DNA from: Bacteroidales bacterium
GTDB taxonomy: Bacteria > Bacteroidota > Bacteroidia > Bacteroidales > F082
Assembly: GCA_030690365.1 (NCBI GenBank)
Contig: JAUYGX010000035.1
Span: 1-34,885, forward strand
Direction of reading: 5' to 3'
Length of the DNA stretch: 34,885 nucleotides
Below the pieces are notes generated by a model, which saw only the letters and a list, made by a program, of their open reading frames with translations, did not search any database and had not been told where the DNA came from. Shown one piece after another: positions 8,106 through 17,957 of the stretch (position 1 is the stretch's first letter; the number at the start of each line of letters is the position of its first letter). A program made the position numbers and the translations under genes.

Positions 8106-8600
8106 TCAGGATTGTTGTTTTCTGAACACCAACACAGTGGCATAAGCTGAAATGCCTTCTCCTCTTCCAACAAACCCTAGTTTTTCGGTGGTGGTGGCTT
8201 TTACCGAAACATCGTCTGGTGTTACCTGCAATAGGTCGGCCAATACTTTTTTCATTTCCGGAATATAAGGAGCTAGCTTTGGACTTTGCAGGGCAACCAC
8301 CGAATCGACATTGCCAACCACATATCCCTTTTCATACAAAAGATCAAGTGCTTTGCGCAGGATAATCCGGCTGTCCAGATTTTTGTACTTATTATCCGAA
8401 GGCGGAAAATACTGACCTATGTCGCCTAAAGCGACACTTCCAAGGATGGCATCGGCCAAAGCATGTATTAATACATCTGCGTCGGAATGCCCATCAGGTC
8501 CGAAAGACGATGGAATGGCAACACCACCCAGAATCATTGGCCTTCCGGGAACAAGCGGGTGTACATCGTACCCCATACCAACCCGAAAAGGGGAACCCAT
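8106..8600 (-). CDS. ispF: 2-C-methyl-D-erythritol 2,4-cyclodiphosphate synthase
   Basis: A 164-residue protein of normal length for IspF, the MEP-pathway enzyme that cyclises CDP-ME 2-phosphate and releases CMP, on the way to isoprenoids. The zinc ligands are visible as D12, H14 (GYDVHP) and H46 (in VLIHALADA). The FPP motif is at 65-67, and TTTEKLG sits near the C-terminus in the CDP-binding region. The start ATG shares its A with the porV stop codon (TAATG), so translation is coupled to porV and the gene depends on the porV promoter. I recall the porU-porV-ispF order from Porphyromonas as well, which would make this a conserved arrangement. Confidence 0.96.
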   Translation of the reverse strand: MGSPFRVGMGYDVHPLVPGRPMILGGVAIPSSFGPDGHSDADVLIHALADAILGSVALGDIGQYFPPSDNKYKNLDSRIILRKALDLLYEKGYVVGNVDSVVALQSPKLAPYIPEMKKVLADLLQVTPDDVSVKATTTEKLGFVGRGEGISAYATVLVFRKQQS

Positions 8601-9805
8601 TATTTAGCGGGGGTTGTTACGCTTTTCCCCATTTTGTCGAGGTTGAAAATCAAGGAGAACCTCAGGGTGTTCTGCAATGGATTCTGATCGGTGGTAACCG
8701 GAATCAGGTACGAGAAATCCAATCCAAAAACATTGTAACGCAGTCCAACACCCAATGTGGCGTATTTACGGTTTCCTTTGGTGAGGTCTTCATAGTAGAA
8801 ACCACCACGCAAGGCCAATACATCGGTGTACCAGTATTCGGTGCCAAAGGCAAAACTAAATTCACGAAGCTCTTCCGAAAAACCTCCGGGGGCATCGTAC
8901 CACGATTGAATCATGCCCTGAATAACGCTCACGTCAGGGTCCATTCCTTTTGCAATTGAGCGGCTACCATCGGCATTGTCTGTGCTGTCGTAAATAGGTG
9001 GTGTGGGTACAAGCAACTTGTTTACATCCAATTGAAACGAAATGGAGTTGTAATCATCCAGATCGAGTGTGAGACGAGGTCCTATGCGGAAATTGGTCGG
9101 GATAAAATCGCTCTGTAAATTTGATTTGGAGTAGGATATTTTCTGACCGATATTGGAAATATTAATCCCCCACGCAAAGGTGGCCGGGGTAGAAACGAAC
9201 CAATTAACTTCATCTTCCCAATAAAGGCTAAAGTCAGCTGCTACTGAGGTTCCGGGTGACATATCAATACCGGTGCCATACTGTCCCTGACCCAGATTTG
9301 AATAGATAAATCGTCCGGTTACGGCCAACGAAAGTTTTTCGGTAAGTATTCTTGAATAAGCCGCATCAACAGCCCATTCATTGGGTTTGTAAATTCCAAG
9401 GCTTTCTCCATATTCGTCTGTAAACTGAATTTCCCCCAAAGAAAAGTATCGCAGTGTGGCACCCACAGTTGATACCTTGTCGATTCTTTTATAGAAAGAT
9501 ACATATGCCAGGTTGATATCGTTTACGAGATTACGAAGCCAGGGGGTGTAGTTAAACGAAAAACCCATATCGTCTTTAATACGTGAATATTTTGCGGCAT
9601 TCCAATGCATTGAGTTTACATCCGGTGACGATGCAACGCCTCCGTCGCCCAATCCGCCTGCGCGGGCATCAGGTCCAATCATTAATAAAGGTACAGCTGT
9701 TGTGATGGTATTAATGTCGGGTTGCCCATCTTTTGTAAAAGTTTGAGCGGTTGATTCGAGCGCTAAAGTTGCTAGCAGAGCTACAAGTAAGATCTTATGT
9801 TTCAT
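8600..9805 (-). CDS. porV: Type IX secretion outer-membrane protein PorV (LptO)
   Basis: A 401-residue outer-membrane beta-barrel of the FadL-like PorV family. A signal peptide ends near residue 20 (STAQ-TF). Family features include AVPLLMIGPDARAGGLGDGG near 40-60, the SPDVNSMHWNAAKYS segment, and a barrel to the C-terminus. PorV carries T9SS cargo from the SprA translocon to the PorU sortase, forming the attachment complex with PorU, PorQ and PorZ. The adjacent porU genes fit this role. A TAGTTTTG box 29 bp upstream suggests that porV and ispF have their own promoter even though porU lies 169 bp upstream on the same strand. Confidence 0.95.
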   Translation of the reverse strand: MKHKILLVALLATLALESTAQTFTKDGQPDINTITTAVPLLMIGPDARAGGLGDGGVASSPDVNSMHWNAAKYSRIKDDMGFSFNYTPWLRNLVNDINLAYVSFYKRIDKVSTVGATLRYFSLGEIQFTDEYGESLGIYKPNEWAVDAAYSRILTEKLSLAVTGRFIYSNLGQGQYGTGIDMSPGTSVAADFSLYWEDEVNWFVSTPATFAWGINISNIGQKISYSKSNLQSDFIPTNFRIGPRLTLDLDDYNSISFQLDVNKLLVPTPPIYDSTDNADGSRSIAKGMDPDVSVIQGMIQSWYDAPGGFSEELREFSFAFGTEYWYTDVLALRGGFYYEDLTKGNRKYATLGVGLRYNVFGLDFSYLIPVTTDQNPLQNTLRFSLIFNLDKMGKSVTTPAK

Positions 9806-9834
9806 CTATCTGGCTAATAATTTAAAAAGGTGTG

Positions 9835-9842
9835 CAAAACTA
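9835..9842 (-). promoter_or_regulatory. -7 box (TAGTTTTG) of porV-ispF
   Basis: TAGTTTTG on the minus strand (9842-9835) fits TAnnTTTG and ends 29 bp before the porV ATG. The -33 box is not clear; the nearest TTTG is about 25 bp upstream. Confidence 0.55.
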
Positions 9843-9974
9843 ACGAATTAATTTAAGTTATATTATTCAAAAGGAAGACCACAGATAAAATTTAGTGGAT
9901 CTTTCGGTTGTTTCCCATGTATTAATGACCAATTATCAAGTTGTATATTCATCTAAAACTAAAATAACCGGATT

Positions 9975-12900
9975 TTATTTTGTGGATTTCATAAGTTTTT
10001 GTTGGCGTATGGTGATGTTGCCCGATGGATCGGAAACTTCAACACGGTATATATACAAACCGTCAGGAACACGTGCTCCATTGTAGTTGGTTCCGTCCCA
10101 ATAAACCGGGTCGATGGCTCCGGTGCCATTGTTGCTCTCTGCATTCAACTCTCTGATAAACTCACCATCCTTATCATAAATAGCTATTTTAATGCTGAGT
10201 GCTATTCCTGGTTTGTTGTGGTTAAACTCGAATCGAGCCTGGTCCGAAAACGGGTTTGGATAGGATAGTACCGGATAGATTTCAATTTTGGCATTATCGT
10301 CTACATAAAAGTCGAAACTGGTTTCCGATGAATTATTCTGTAGATCCCAGGCTTTAATCACCACGGTATGCATACCGGGTGTTAAATTTTCAAATTGATA
10401 ATTTATCATTCCCTGTTGATAGGAGTTTTGATCGATGTTGAAATGGCTATTCAACTGCACTGAGTTTTTATAATCGTTATCAACGGTCATGATGATATCA
10501 CGCCCCAAACCGCTGCTGGTAAAATTTATTCCGGATTGATCGAAAATGCGGGCATACAGCACCGCTTTACTGGTTACCACATCTCCTGACTTAAAGCCGC
10601 TGTTGTTCAGATAAGCCTCAATTTGTGGCCCTTCCAAATCGACAACCGCATTCTGGTTGTAACCACCTACCAACAATTTGTCGTATTGGCCCCAGGCATC
10701 ATCAAAGGTGACACTGTCGAGGGCATAGTAACTGATCTGTCCATAACCAAATGAATACACAATATCTTTTGGAATGATAAAAGTAAAACTGAAAACACCA
10801 TTTACAACGGTGGACTTACCTTTAAACAATACCCGATCGTACAAATAGAAATTCTCAGGAGAACTCGATCCCATGTTACCCAGAGTGGTATATTTAGCTT
10901 TTTTATCGTATACGGTGGGATAAACGAATCCATTAAAATTATTGAGCAGATTGCCTTGATCATCCACAATACTTCCATTTATGGTGATCTCCGATAAGGC
11001 CATGGCTGTATCCACCGATTCACTCACTTTTACATCGTTGATGGTATTGGTAATTACCTGATAATGTGGAAATGAGAGGCGTAAAGCCGGATCTCCCAGG
11101 AGTGCGAAATTCAGGTAATTGGTACTTGATGGCGTTTTCGACAGTCGAACCAAATCCCCCAAACGGGGAAATTCGCCGTTTTCTTTTTGAAAAAGATGCT
11201 GGTAAATGCGCGTATTTACAACGATGTTGGCGTGGGCGTATGCCAACCTGGTGGTTGTGAGCAGTGCAATGGCTCCTCCATCCGGATTTAAATAGGCATA
11301 TTCACCGGCGGAAGTAAATTGGGGGTTGTCGAAACGGCTGAACTCACAGGTAGCCGTGATAAACAGCGGAAGATTATTTATGTTTTTATACCCGTTGATG
11401 GCGGGTACATTCAGAATTTGTTCCTCTGACCAACCAATTAATCCACCGTGTCCGGTATAATTAATGATGGTTGCACCTTCTTCAACCTGGTTATTGATGT
11501 TCACATTTACATCAGGATACCGATATCCTGCGGAAGTTTTTTTAATGGCGTAAGCATCCGAATAAATTTTATTTACCCTGATGCCTGATTGCGCGGTATC
11601 GGCAATGGAAGCCATCCCTTCGGCCTGATCCAGGTGCAGGTTTGAGTCCTGGTCGTCGGCAACAAAGCAGATAGTATTACGCCAATTGCCCGAAACAGCG
11701 GGTTTGTTGAGCATATAATTTTCTACTTTATTTACGGCATTCCAGGCCTGTTGAGCGGTTGATACCGGAAAGCGCCCGATACCCAAATCCAGTTCTCCGC
11801 TGGCACTGCCGCCTTCGTATTCGTCGAGCAACCCAAAATAATCATCGGTTACAAACGAACCCGTTTCAGTTAAAGATTCCAACGACTCGTAGGTAGGTAC
11901 TATGTTGGTGTTTTCTGCAATCCGGTGCTTATAATCAAAAGAGGCATCACCAAACAAAAGCAGATATCCCGGCTTTTCTCCAAACGAACCCTTGTTGTAC
12001 AACATTTTCATGAAGTCGCGGATAGCGCTAACATCCTGCGAGCCTGATGAAAACTCATTGTAAATTTGGTCAGGAGTAACAATAATTGAAGTGAGCCCAT
12101 CCATGTTTCTGTGCAGGTCGGATATGCGCTGAGCCTGTTCGGCAAACAAAGTCGGCGCCACAATCACCATATTTACCTGATCGATGTTGTGTAAATTCTG
12201 ATTGGAAACAGGTAACACCTCTGCGGGAACTAAATAGTTATTTTCGTCGAAAATGATAAAGTCGCGTTGACCTGCATCATTGAGTGTAAATTGAAGTGTG
12301 TCGCTGATATTTTGAAATTGAATACCTTTTGGCTGATGGTTTTCGGTGATAGCCCATATTTTTACCGGTGAATTAACATTTCTGATATTGAAACGTACAA
12401 TTTGACCCGATTGAGCGGCATCGGGTTCCCTGAAAATCATCTGCCCACCGGTATAAATCAGTTGTCGCCTGGCGTTTATTTCGATGTAATCGAGCCAAGC
12501 CGTTGAATTTGGATCTTCCGAATAATAATGGATGGCAACATCCAGTTGGTCGTTGTTTACAAAAAATGAATTTGACTTGGTTGCCTTAGTGGCATAGGCA
12601 TGCGATGAGGGTGATACCTTTAAAAACAGGGTGGAATCAATCGCAGTTTCACCATTTACGCTTACATCAAAATAAGTATATACCATAGCCCTGGCAACCA
12701 TCTGTATCTTGAGGTTTACCGGAAAGTCGGTTACCATGTGAGGGAAGTTAAAGCTAAAATGACGCACATTGCTGTCGCCGATAAAGTCTTCACCAAACCA
12801 GAGTTTCCCTGAATACAACAGACTTTCTTTATCTGTTTCATGGCTTTGAGCTTCCAAAAAATCGTTAACCACCAGGTCGGGTGTAGTGGTTGTGGATGAC

Positions 12901-13784
12901 AAAGTGCTGATATTTAGACCAGAACCCTGATCAAGAGTTAGAAAATAGGATATGGTGTCGGTATATAAATTTTCTTCATGGTTATAAATACGGGCAAATG
13001 AATTGTAATGATAGGTGGTTGGCGATTCACCATAAAACAAGATATAGTCCTGCGTGTTAAAAACGCCATCCTCCATGCCCACACGTTCGATGGCATTTTC
13101 TTCCAGGTCATCCACACGGGCGGTATAGTTCATCTCCGGGAGCATGCCGTTGTAGTTCCCAAAGATGCCGATTTTATCCGGATCAAGTTGCGACGGATTT
13201 ACTCCAAGCGACTCAAAAAAAGCATAATCGAGGCGATAAATACCGCGTTCAACAGTTCCTATTTTGTACCAGGTTCCATTACTTAAAACCGATTGATTGG
13301 TATATTCCACGGTTTGGCGGGCAACTGTTTTTTTTGGATCAGCTGGAAACAGGGTGAGCTTAAGTGTTGCAGATGTTAACCTTAAAAAGGAATCTGTGGC
13401 TGAATCATGCCTGAAAGGCAATACATAAACCAAGGCCTGGTCGCCCAGTTTTTCGCTGATTATTTGATAATTGCTTTTACACAGCTCCAGGTCGTTTAAT
13501 AGGGCTATCTCTACTGGCGCAATGGTTTCTTCCTCAACATTTTGCAATTGGGGATCGCAATCGAAAACCGCATCAGGTAATTTAAGTTCGTTGAACAGCA
13601 GGGGCAATGCACCAAATTCAGGCTTGTTGGTAGCGCCGCTAAACGAGTAATAATGAATAGTTTGCCCACTGGGAGCCGTTAACGACAAAACGTTGGTGTA
13701 TTTAATCTTGATTTGAACCATCTCCTGTGCCTGAGAGTAGGAGAGTGCAAATAAGCAGCAAAATAGTAGTATTATTTTTTTCAT
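9975..13784 (-). CDS. porU: PorU-type C25 sortase of the type IX secretion system (copy next to porV)
   Basis: A 1269-residue protein with a signal peptide (cleavage near SQAQ, residue 19). An N-terminal region carries the conserved GTWYKIGTVERGIYRLDY stretch near 170-187. The gingipain-type C25 peptidase domain spans about 550-900. The dyad is visible: H779 in NYTGHGG and C813 in TATCEFS. Beta domains follow, and then a C-terminal sorting-like domain starting at YPNPF with the turn PDGLYIYRV. PorU removes the C-terminal signal from T9SS cargo and transfers it to A-LPS at the cell surface; its own C-terminal domain is normally kept. It is slightly longer than the Porphyromonas protein. Adjacency to porV makes this the likelier canonical PorU. 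It has its own TTTG-19-TATTTTTG promoter. Confidence 0.92.
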   Translation of the reverse strand: MKKIILLFCCLFALSYSQAQEMVQIKIKYTNVLSLTAPSGQTIHYYSFSGATNKPEFGALPLLFNELKLPDAVFDCDPQLQNVEEETIAPVEIALLNDLELCKSNYQIISEKLGDQALVYVLPFRHDSATDSFLRLTSATLKLTLFPADPKKTVARQTVEYTNQSVLSNGTWYKIGTVERGIYRLDYAFFESLGVNPSQLDPDKIGIFGNYNGMLPEMNYTARVDDLEENAIERVGMEDGVFNTQDYILFYGESPTTYHYNSFARIYNHEENLYTDTISYFLTLDQGSGLNISTLSSTTTTPDLVVNDFLEAQSHETDKESLLYSGKLWFGEDFIGDSNVRHFSFNFPHMVTDFPVNLKIQMVARAMVYTYFDVSVNGETAIDSTLFLKVSPSSHAYATKATKSNSFFVNNDQLDVAIHYYSEDPNSTAWLDYIEINARRQLIYTGGQMIFREPDAAQSGQIVRFNIRNVNSPVKIWAITENHQPKGIQFQNISDTLQFTLNDAGQRDFIIFDENNYLVPAEVLPVSNQNLHNIDQVNMVIVAPTLFAEQAQRISDLHRNMDGLTSIIVTPDQIYNEFSSGSQDVSAIRDFMKMLYNKGSFGEKPGYLLLFGDASFDYKHRIAENTNIVPTYESLESLTETGSFVTDDYFGLLDEYEGGSASGELDLGIGRFPVSTAQQAWNAVNKVENYMLNKPAVSGNWRNTICFVADDQDSNLHLDQAEGMASIADTAQSGIRVNKIYSDAYAIKKTSAGYRYPDVNVNINNQVEEGATIINYTGHGGLIGWSEEQILNVPAINGYKNINNLPLFITATCEFSRFDNPQFTSAGEYAYLNPDGGAIALLTTTRLAYAHANIVVNTRIYQHLFQKENGEFPRLGDLVRLSKTPSSTNYLNFALLGDPALRLSFPHYQVITNTINDVKVSESVDTAMALSEITINGSIVDDQGNLLNNFNGFVYPTVYDKKAKYTTLGNMGSSSPENFYLYDRVLFKGKSTVVNGVFSFTFIIPKDIVYSFGYGQISYYALDSVTFDDAWGQYDKLLVGGYNQNAVVDLEGPQIEAYLNNSGFKSGDVVTSKAVLYARIFDQSGINFTSSGLGRDIIMTVDNDYKNSVQLNSHFNIDQNSYQQGMINYQFENLTPGMHTVVIKAWDLQNNSSETSFDFYVDDNAKIEIYPVLSYPNPFSDQARFEFNHNKPGIALSIKIAIYDKDGEFIRELNAESNNGTGAIDPVYWDGTNYNGARVPDGLYIYRVEVSDPSGNITIRQQKLMKSTK

Positions 13785-13905
13785 CAGTTTAACAACGTAT
13801 TATTTTGGACAGTCGATCATTGGTATCATGTGGTTTACATTTTTCCGGTTTCAACCCATTGAGGTTCTTAAAAGCAATCATACTCATTTAAGTATGTTGA
13901 AAGGA

Positions 13906-13936
13906 CAAAAATAACAACAAAATCGTTGTCACCAAA
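13906..13936 (-). promoter_or_regulatory. Promoter of the porV-side porU
   Basis: On the minus strand TTTG (13936-13933) and TATTTTTG (13913-13906) are separated by exactly 19 bp. The promoter begins 4 bp after the stop codon of the upstream porU copy, leaving a leader of about 115 nt that contains a 6-bp hairpin (13879-13896). Confidence 0.75.
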
Positions 13937-13940
13937 TACA

Positions 13941-16900
13941 TTACTTCACATAGATGAGTTTTGAACTGTCTTCCCCGGTTTGTCCATCTTGGTTGCGAAT
14001 CACCATCCGGTAGATATAAAATCCATTGTCAAGTTGTCCGCCACCATCTGCTTCACCATCCCATTCAAGGGGATCGCTTTGATAGCCTTCGGGGTTAATT
14101 TTGGTGTTGAGCGTTTTAACAATTGAACCATCGAGTCTGTAAATATTAATCACAACATCGAGTTCGTTCCCTGCCTGGTTATGTGTAAAAGCGAATTTGG
14201 TTGATTCACGGAAAGGATTGGGGAAATTATGCAAATGATCGATAATCACCTTCTCTGACGATACAACCACAAATGGCAAATAGGCTATGGAAGAGTTGTT
14301 GTGCACATCCCAAACTTTTAAACTCAGCACATGCTCTCCGTCAGAAAGCTTGTCGAACGGATAACTAATAGTGCCACTGTTAAATCTATTTTGGTTGGCT
14401 TCGTAAAAACCGTTGAGTACATAAGCCTGATTAGCATCATCGTCCAATGTTGAAACAATATCATGTCCGATGCCCGATCCTGTGGTATTGATTCCACTTT
14501 CATCGCTCACTTTGGCAAAGAGCAAAGGATTTTGATTGATGATACTACCGGATTTGAAGGTGGTGTCGAATAAATAAAGGTCGATAACCGGGCCGGTGGT
14601 GTCGTGTTTTGCATCGGGATTAGTTCCACCAACGATGAAGTTTTCAAAAGTTCCATTGCCATCGGTGGTTTCGTTTTTAAAATAGTAACTTATCTTGCCC
14701 GGACCATATTGGTAGGCAATGTCTTTAGGCATCATATATTCAAACGAAAACTCACCATTCTTGATGGATGCTTTTCCATTGAAAAGCACATTTTTTCTTA
14801 CATAGAATTGTTTGGGAGAACTTTCGTCACCGTAGGTGATAATTTCCGAAAGCTTGTCGTAAACAATAGGGTAAACGTCCCCCTGAAAATCAGCGATATG
14901 TGTTCCGGATTGATCGGTAATGCGCCCATCAATGGTTACCATATCAAGTGCCCGAAGGGTGTCGGGTTCTTCACCAACCGGATGTCCGTTAATCTGAGTG
15001 GTTTCGGCGTTTAATTCCGGATAAACCATCCGGCAAGCCGGATCGCCTACCAGAATAAACTTGCGGACATTGGCTGTGTTGCTTTTTTCCTTTGATTTGC
15101 GAATGATATCACCTAAGGTTGGATATTTGCCATCGATTTTCATAAACATATTATCCTGATAGATAGCCATATTTAGTTCACGGTTGGCATGGGCATATGT
15201 CGCACGGGCGGTGGTAAACAAAGCGATAGCTCCTCCTTTGTTGTTTAAAAATACCTGCTCGCCGGCCGAAACCCTGTTGGGGTCATCGTAACGCGTAAAT
15301 TCACAGGTTGCGGTAATAAATACGGTCAGGCTGTTGTAGTTGCTCCAGGAGTTGATATCTGTGATTTGCACAATTTGTTCATGACCCAAACCAATTTCGC
15401 CACCGTGTCCCGAGTAGTTAAAAATCAGGGTTCCTTTGTTCATCTGTAAGTTGATCGCCTGATTCACTTCCGGTGCCTGTTGACCACCCGGTGTGCTAAC
15501 CTGCTTATAAGCATCCACATATATTTTATTAATGTTGTAGACCGGGTAAGTAGTCCCAACATAGTTAGACAGAAACTCAGCATCATTCATGTGGATATTG
15601 CTGTCGCCATCGTCGGCAATAAAGGTGATGACATTGCGCCAGGGCCCCATAACAGGAGGAGTGTTGGTACTATAATGAATGGTTTTATCTACCGCATCAC
15701 GGGCTTCATCCTCATTGGCTACCACAAATCTCCCGATACCGATGTCAACCCGGTCGGGGCCACTGTCGAATACTTCAATACCTTCTCCATCATCCAAAAA
15801 ACCAAAGAAATCGTCCGATGCAATTGAATTAATAATATCGAGCGGGTTTTGCAGCGATTCCCAGCAGGGAACAAAATTTGTGTTATCGTTAATGCGGTCT
15901 TTATAATCAAAGGAGGCATCCCCAAAAAGAAGCATATATTTCAGTTCAGCTCCCGGATCGCTTTCGTCGTAAAGCATTTTAGCTAAGTTGCGAATGGCCG
16001 AAATATCCTGTGCCCCGGACGAGAACTCATTGTATATCTGATTTACGGTAACCACTTCTACTTTTAACTGCTGGGCAGTCCGGTGAAATTCGGCTAATCG
16101 GTTGGCCTGATCCAGAAAATCAGGGTAACAAACGATTAAATAGTCGATATTCCTTATGGCATGCAGGTTCTGGTTGGCCACCTGATCGACAAATTCAATT
16201 GATTTAAAATCTGAATTATTAAAGGCAATGTATTCATTCAACGGTGCTGTTAACCCTTTGAATGTAAGTTGACTTCCGTTTAATTGTGTAGTCACTTTTC
16301 CGGCATTTACCGGTGTGGAAATATCCCAAATAGTAGTTTCGGAGGAAGCATTGTTCAATTGATATTTTACTACCTGGCCATCCTCGTCGTATACATTTCT
16401 GAACCTCATTTGATTTCCCGACATCGAAAGCGACCTGCGTACATTCACTTCTATATAATCAAGGTATCCCACCGAACTGGTATTGCTGCGTTGATAGGTG
16501 GTAGAAACCAGAATGTTGTCGTCTTTGGGCAAAAATCTGAAACTGGTATTTCCTTCACGGCCAACATTGTAGGTGCCTGATGTGGCATCAATACTAATGG
16601 TTGTCATTGGCGTACCATTGAGTTCAATTGAAAAATGGCTGGTGCCAGAGGCATCGGCAGCAAAATTTGCTTTAAAGAATCCTGAATTACTGCTTTTTAT
16701 AATGTTGGGAAAACTAAAGATAAAATCATAGGTTAATGAGGAAAGGTCATATTGTTCACCAAACCATACACGTCCAACATCACCCAGGTTGTGAGTATCT
16801 TCTTCGTGGTGGGCGTAGTCGATAAATTCGTTTGTTTCGATAGCAGGCAGTCCTTCTGGTGCATCCAGGTTCTGTATCCGTTTCCCTGGTCGGTTTAACG

Positions 16901-17756
16901 CTGTGATAAAATAATAAGCGTAATTGTCGTAGTAATTGTTGATGTGATAAAATGCTTCAGTAAAAGGATTCCATTTCCAGATAACAGGCCCCTGCGCATA
17001 AAACAGAAAGTAATCTCCCTGATCGAAGCTGCCATCGCCACCATCCACCATTTGGATGGGATTTTCCATCAGATCGTCATAAACAGGGTCGTCATTTTTT
17101 TCAGGGAGGGTGCCACCTCCGTTTCCAAACAGTGAAATATTCGCGGGGTTGGTACTCATATCAAATCCCATGGCTTGCAAATCGGAATATGATACTTTAT
17201 ACATCCCCGATTCTGTTACCCGAATTTTGTACCAGGATCCTGAAGCCAGTACACTCTGGCTTGCAAAACGATCTTCATTGCTTCTGGATTCTGGAACATC
17301 GGTTATTTCAGCAACCAAATCAAAGGAAATCAGTTTTTCAAAACCCTGGAGGCTGTCGTTCCAGCGTATCGGCACCATTACTACTGATAACCAAGGTTCT
17401 TTGCGAAGTTTAATAACAGATGCCAAAGGTGTAACCTTTTTGATGGATTCTATTGATGGCAGAAGGGATTGCTTTTCCATTGGACTCATCAGCTCATAAA
17501 CAGCCTGCTCAATCCTGACCTGAACAGTAGCATTGGCGGTATGTATGCGGTAGTTCTTATTGAAGTGAGGTAAAATATTGTCACCGTTATAAATGGATCC
17601 ATCAAAAACAGGTCGAATCATGACTTCACCACTCTGCGATTCTACTCTCTGCGATTGCTGCCAATTTAACGACTCGTGAAACTTATAATCGATGGAATAA
17701 AGCTGTGTGGAAATCAGCAGTATAATCGTAGTCAAGTAAAAAGCGCTGTATTTCAT
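13941..17756 (-). CDS. Second PorU-type C25 sortase, tandem paralogue
   Basis: A 1271-residue protein with the same architecture as its downstream neighbour. It has a signal peptide (hydrophobic 4-19), the segment GSWYKIRVTESGMYKVSY near 170-190, and a C25 peptidase domain with H784 in NYSGHGG and C818 in TATCEFT, the same 34-residue spacing. A C-terminal sorting-like domain starts at FPNPF and has the turn DNGFYIYRM. The two proteins are clearly homologous along their length but diverged outside the catalytic core, so the duplication is not recent. It could be a second sortase, a substrate-specific PorU, or itself T9SS cargo of the C25 family. Its place beside porU, porV and porP supports a role in the secretion system. 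A TATTTTTG box lies 17 bp upstream. Confidence 0.88.
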   Translation of the reverse strand: MKYSAFYLTTIILLISTQLYSIDYKFHESLNWQQSQRVESQSGEVMIRPVFDGSIYNGDNILPHFNKNYRIHTANATVQVRIEQAVYELMSPMEKQSLLPSIESIKKVTPLASVIKLRKEPWLSVVMVPIRWNDSLQGFEKLISFDLVAEITDVPESRSNEDRFASQSVLASGSWYKIRVTESGMYKVSYSDLQAMGFDMSTNPANISLFGNGGGTLPEKNDDPVYDDLMENPIQMVDGGDGSFDQGDYFLFYAQGPVIWKWNPFTEAFYHINNYYDNYAYYFITALNRPGKRIQNLDAPEGLPAIETNEFIDYAHHEEDTHNLGDVGRVWFGEQYDLSSLTYDFIFSFPNIIKSSNSGFFKANFAADASGTSHFSIELNGTPMTTISIDATSGTYNVGREGNTSFRFLPKDDNILVSTTYQRSNTSSVGYLDYIEVNVRRSLSMSGNQMRFRNVYDEDGQVVKYQLNNASSETTIWDISTPVNAGKVTTQLNGSQLTFKGLTAPLNEYIAFNNSDFKSIEFVDQVANQNLHAIRNIDYLIVCYPDFLDQANRLAEFHRTAQQLKVEVVTVNQIYNEFSSGAQDISAIRNLAKMLYDESDPGAELKYMLLFGDASFDYKDRINDNTNFVPCWESLQNPLDIINSIASDDFFGFLDDGEGIEVFDSGPDRVDIGIGRFVVANEDEARDAVDKTIHYSTNTPPVMGPWRNVITFIADDGDSNIHMNDAEFLSNYVGTTYPVYNINKIYVDAYKQVSTPGGQQAPEVNQAINLQMNKGTLIFNYSGHGGEIGLGHEQIVQITDINSWSNYNSLTVFITATCEFTRYDDPNRVSAGEQVFLNNKGGAIALFTTARATYAHANRELNMAIYQDNMFMKIDGKYPTLGDIIRKSKEKSNTANVRKFILVGDPACRMVYPELNAETTQINGHPVGEEPDTLRALDMVTIDGRITDQSGTHIADFQGDVYPIVYDKLSEIITYGDESSPKQFYVRKNVLFNGKASIKNGEFSFEYMMPKDIAYQYGPGKISYYFKNETTDGNGTFENFIVGGTNPDAKHDTTGPVIDLYLFDTTFKSGSIINQNPLLFAKVSDESGINTTGSGIGHDIVSTLDDDANQAYVLNGFYEANQNRFNSGTISYPFDKLSDGEHVLSLKVWDVHNNSSIAYLPFVVVSSEKVIIDHLHNFPNPFRESTKFAFTHNQAGNELDVVINIYRLDGSIVKTLNTKINPEGYQSDPLEWDGEADGGGQLDNGFYIYRMVIRNQDGQTGEDSSKLIYVK

Positions 17757-17773
17757 AAGGATTATTTATGTGC

Positions 17774-17781
17774 CAAAAATA
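17774..17781 (-). promoter_or_regulatory. -7 box (TATTTTTG) of the second porU
   Basis: TATTTTTG on the minus strand ends 17 bp before the ATG at 17756, giving a very short leader. No good -33 box is seen at 19 bp. Confidence 0.5.
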
Positions 17782-17846
17782 ACAAATAACGGACTTGCCA
17801 GTTAATATTCTGTTGTATAACGATGTTTCATATGTTTTATTTTGTG

Positions 17847-17854
17847 TAAGTTTG
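17847..17854 (+). promoter_or_regulatory. -7 box (TAAGTTTG) of porP-gldJ
   Basis: TAAGTTTG matches TAnnTTTG on the plus strand, about 100 bp before the porP ATG. It lies in the 201-bp divergent region between the second porU and porP, so the two T9SS transcription units fire outward from one spacer. Confidence 0.5.
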
Positions 17855-17957
17855 CACAAAGATTTTTTTAAATAAAATTTGCGCAGTAGGATAAAGGGTA
17901 AAATAAAAGGTCGTATAATTGCGCTCTCAAAACCAAATTAATAAATCGAATGGAATA

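Noticed and set aside
8510-8959. Plus-strand frame of 149 codons across the porV-ispF junction
   Set aside because: It runs antisense to two well-supported genes and has no family resemblance.
13879-13896. Small hairpin CATACT-N6-AGTATG in the porU leader considered as a riboswitch or terminator
   Set aside because: The stem is only 6 bp, with no T-run and no recognisable aptamer; it is noted only as a leader feature.
17919-17957. TTG at 17919 as the porP start
   Set aside because: It would place a polar extension before the signal peptide; the ATG at 17958 gives a normal one.
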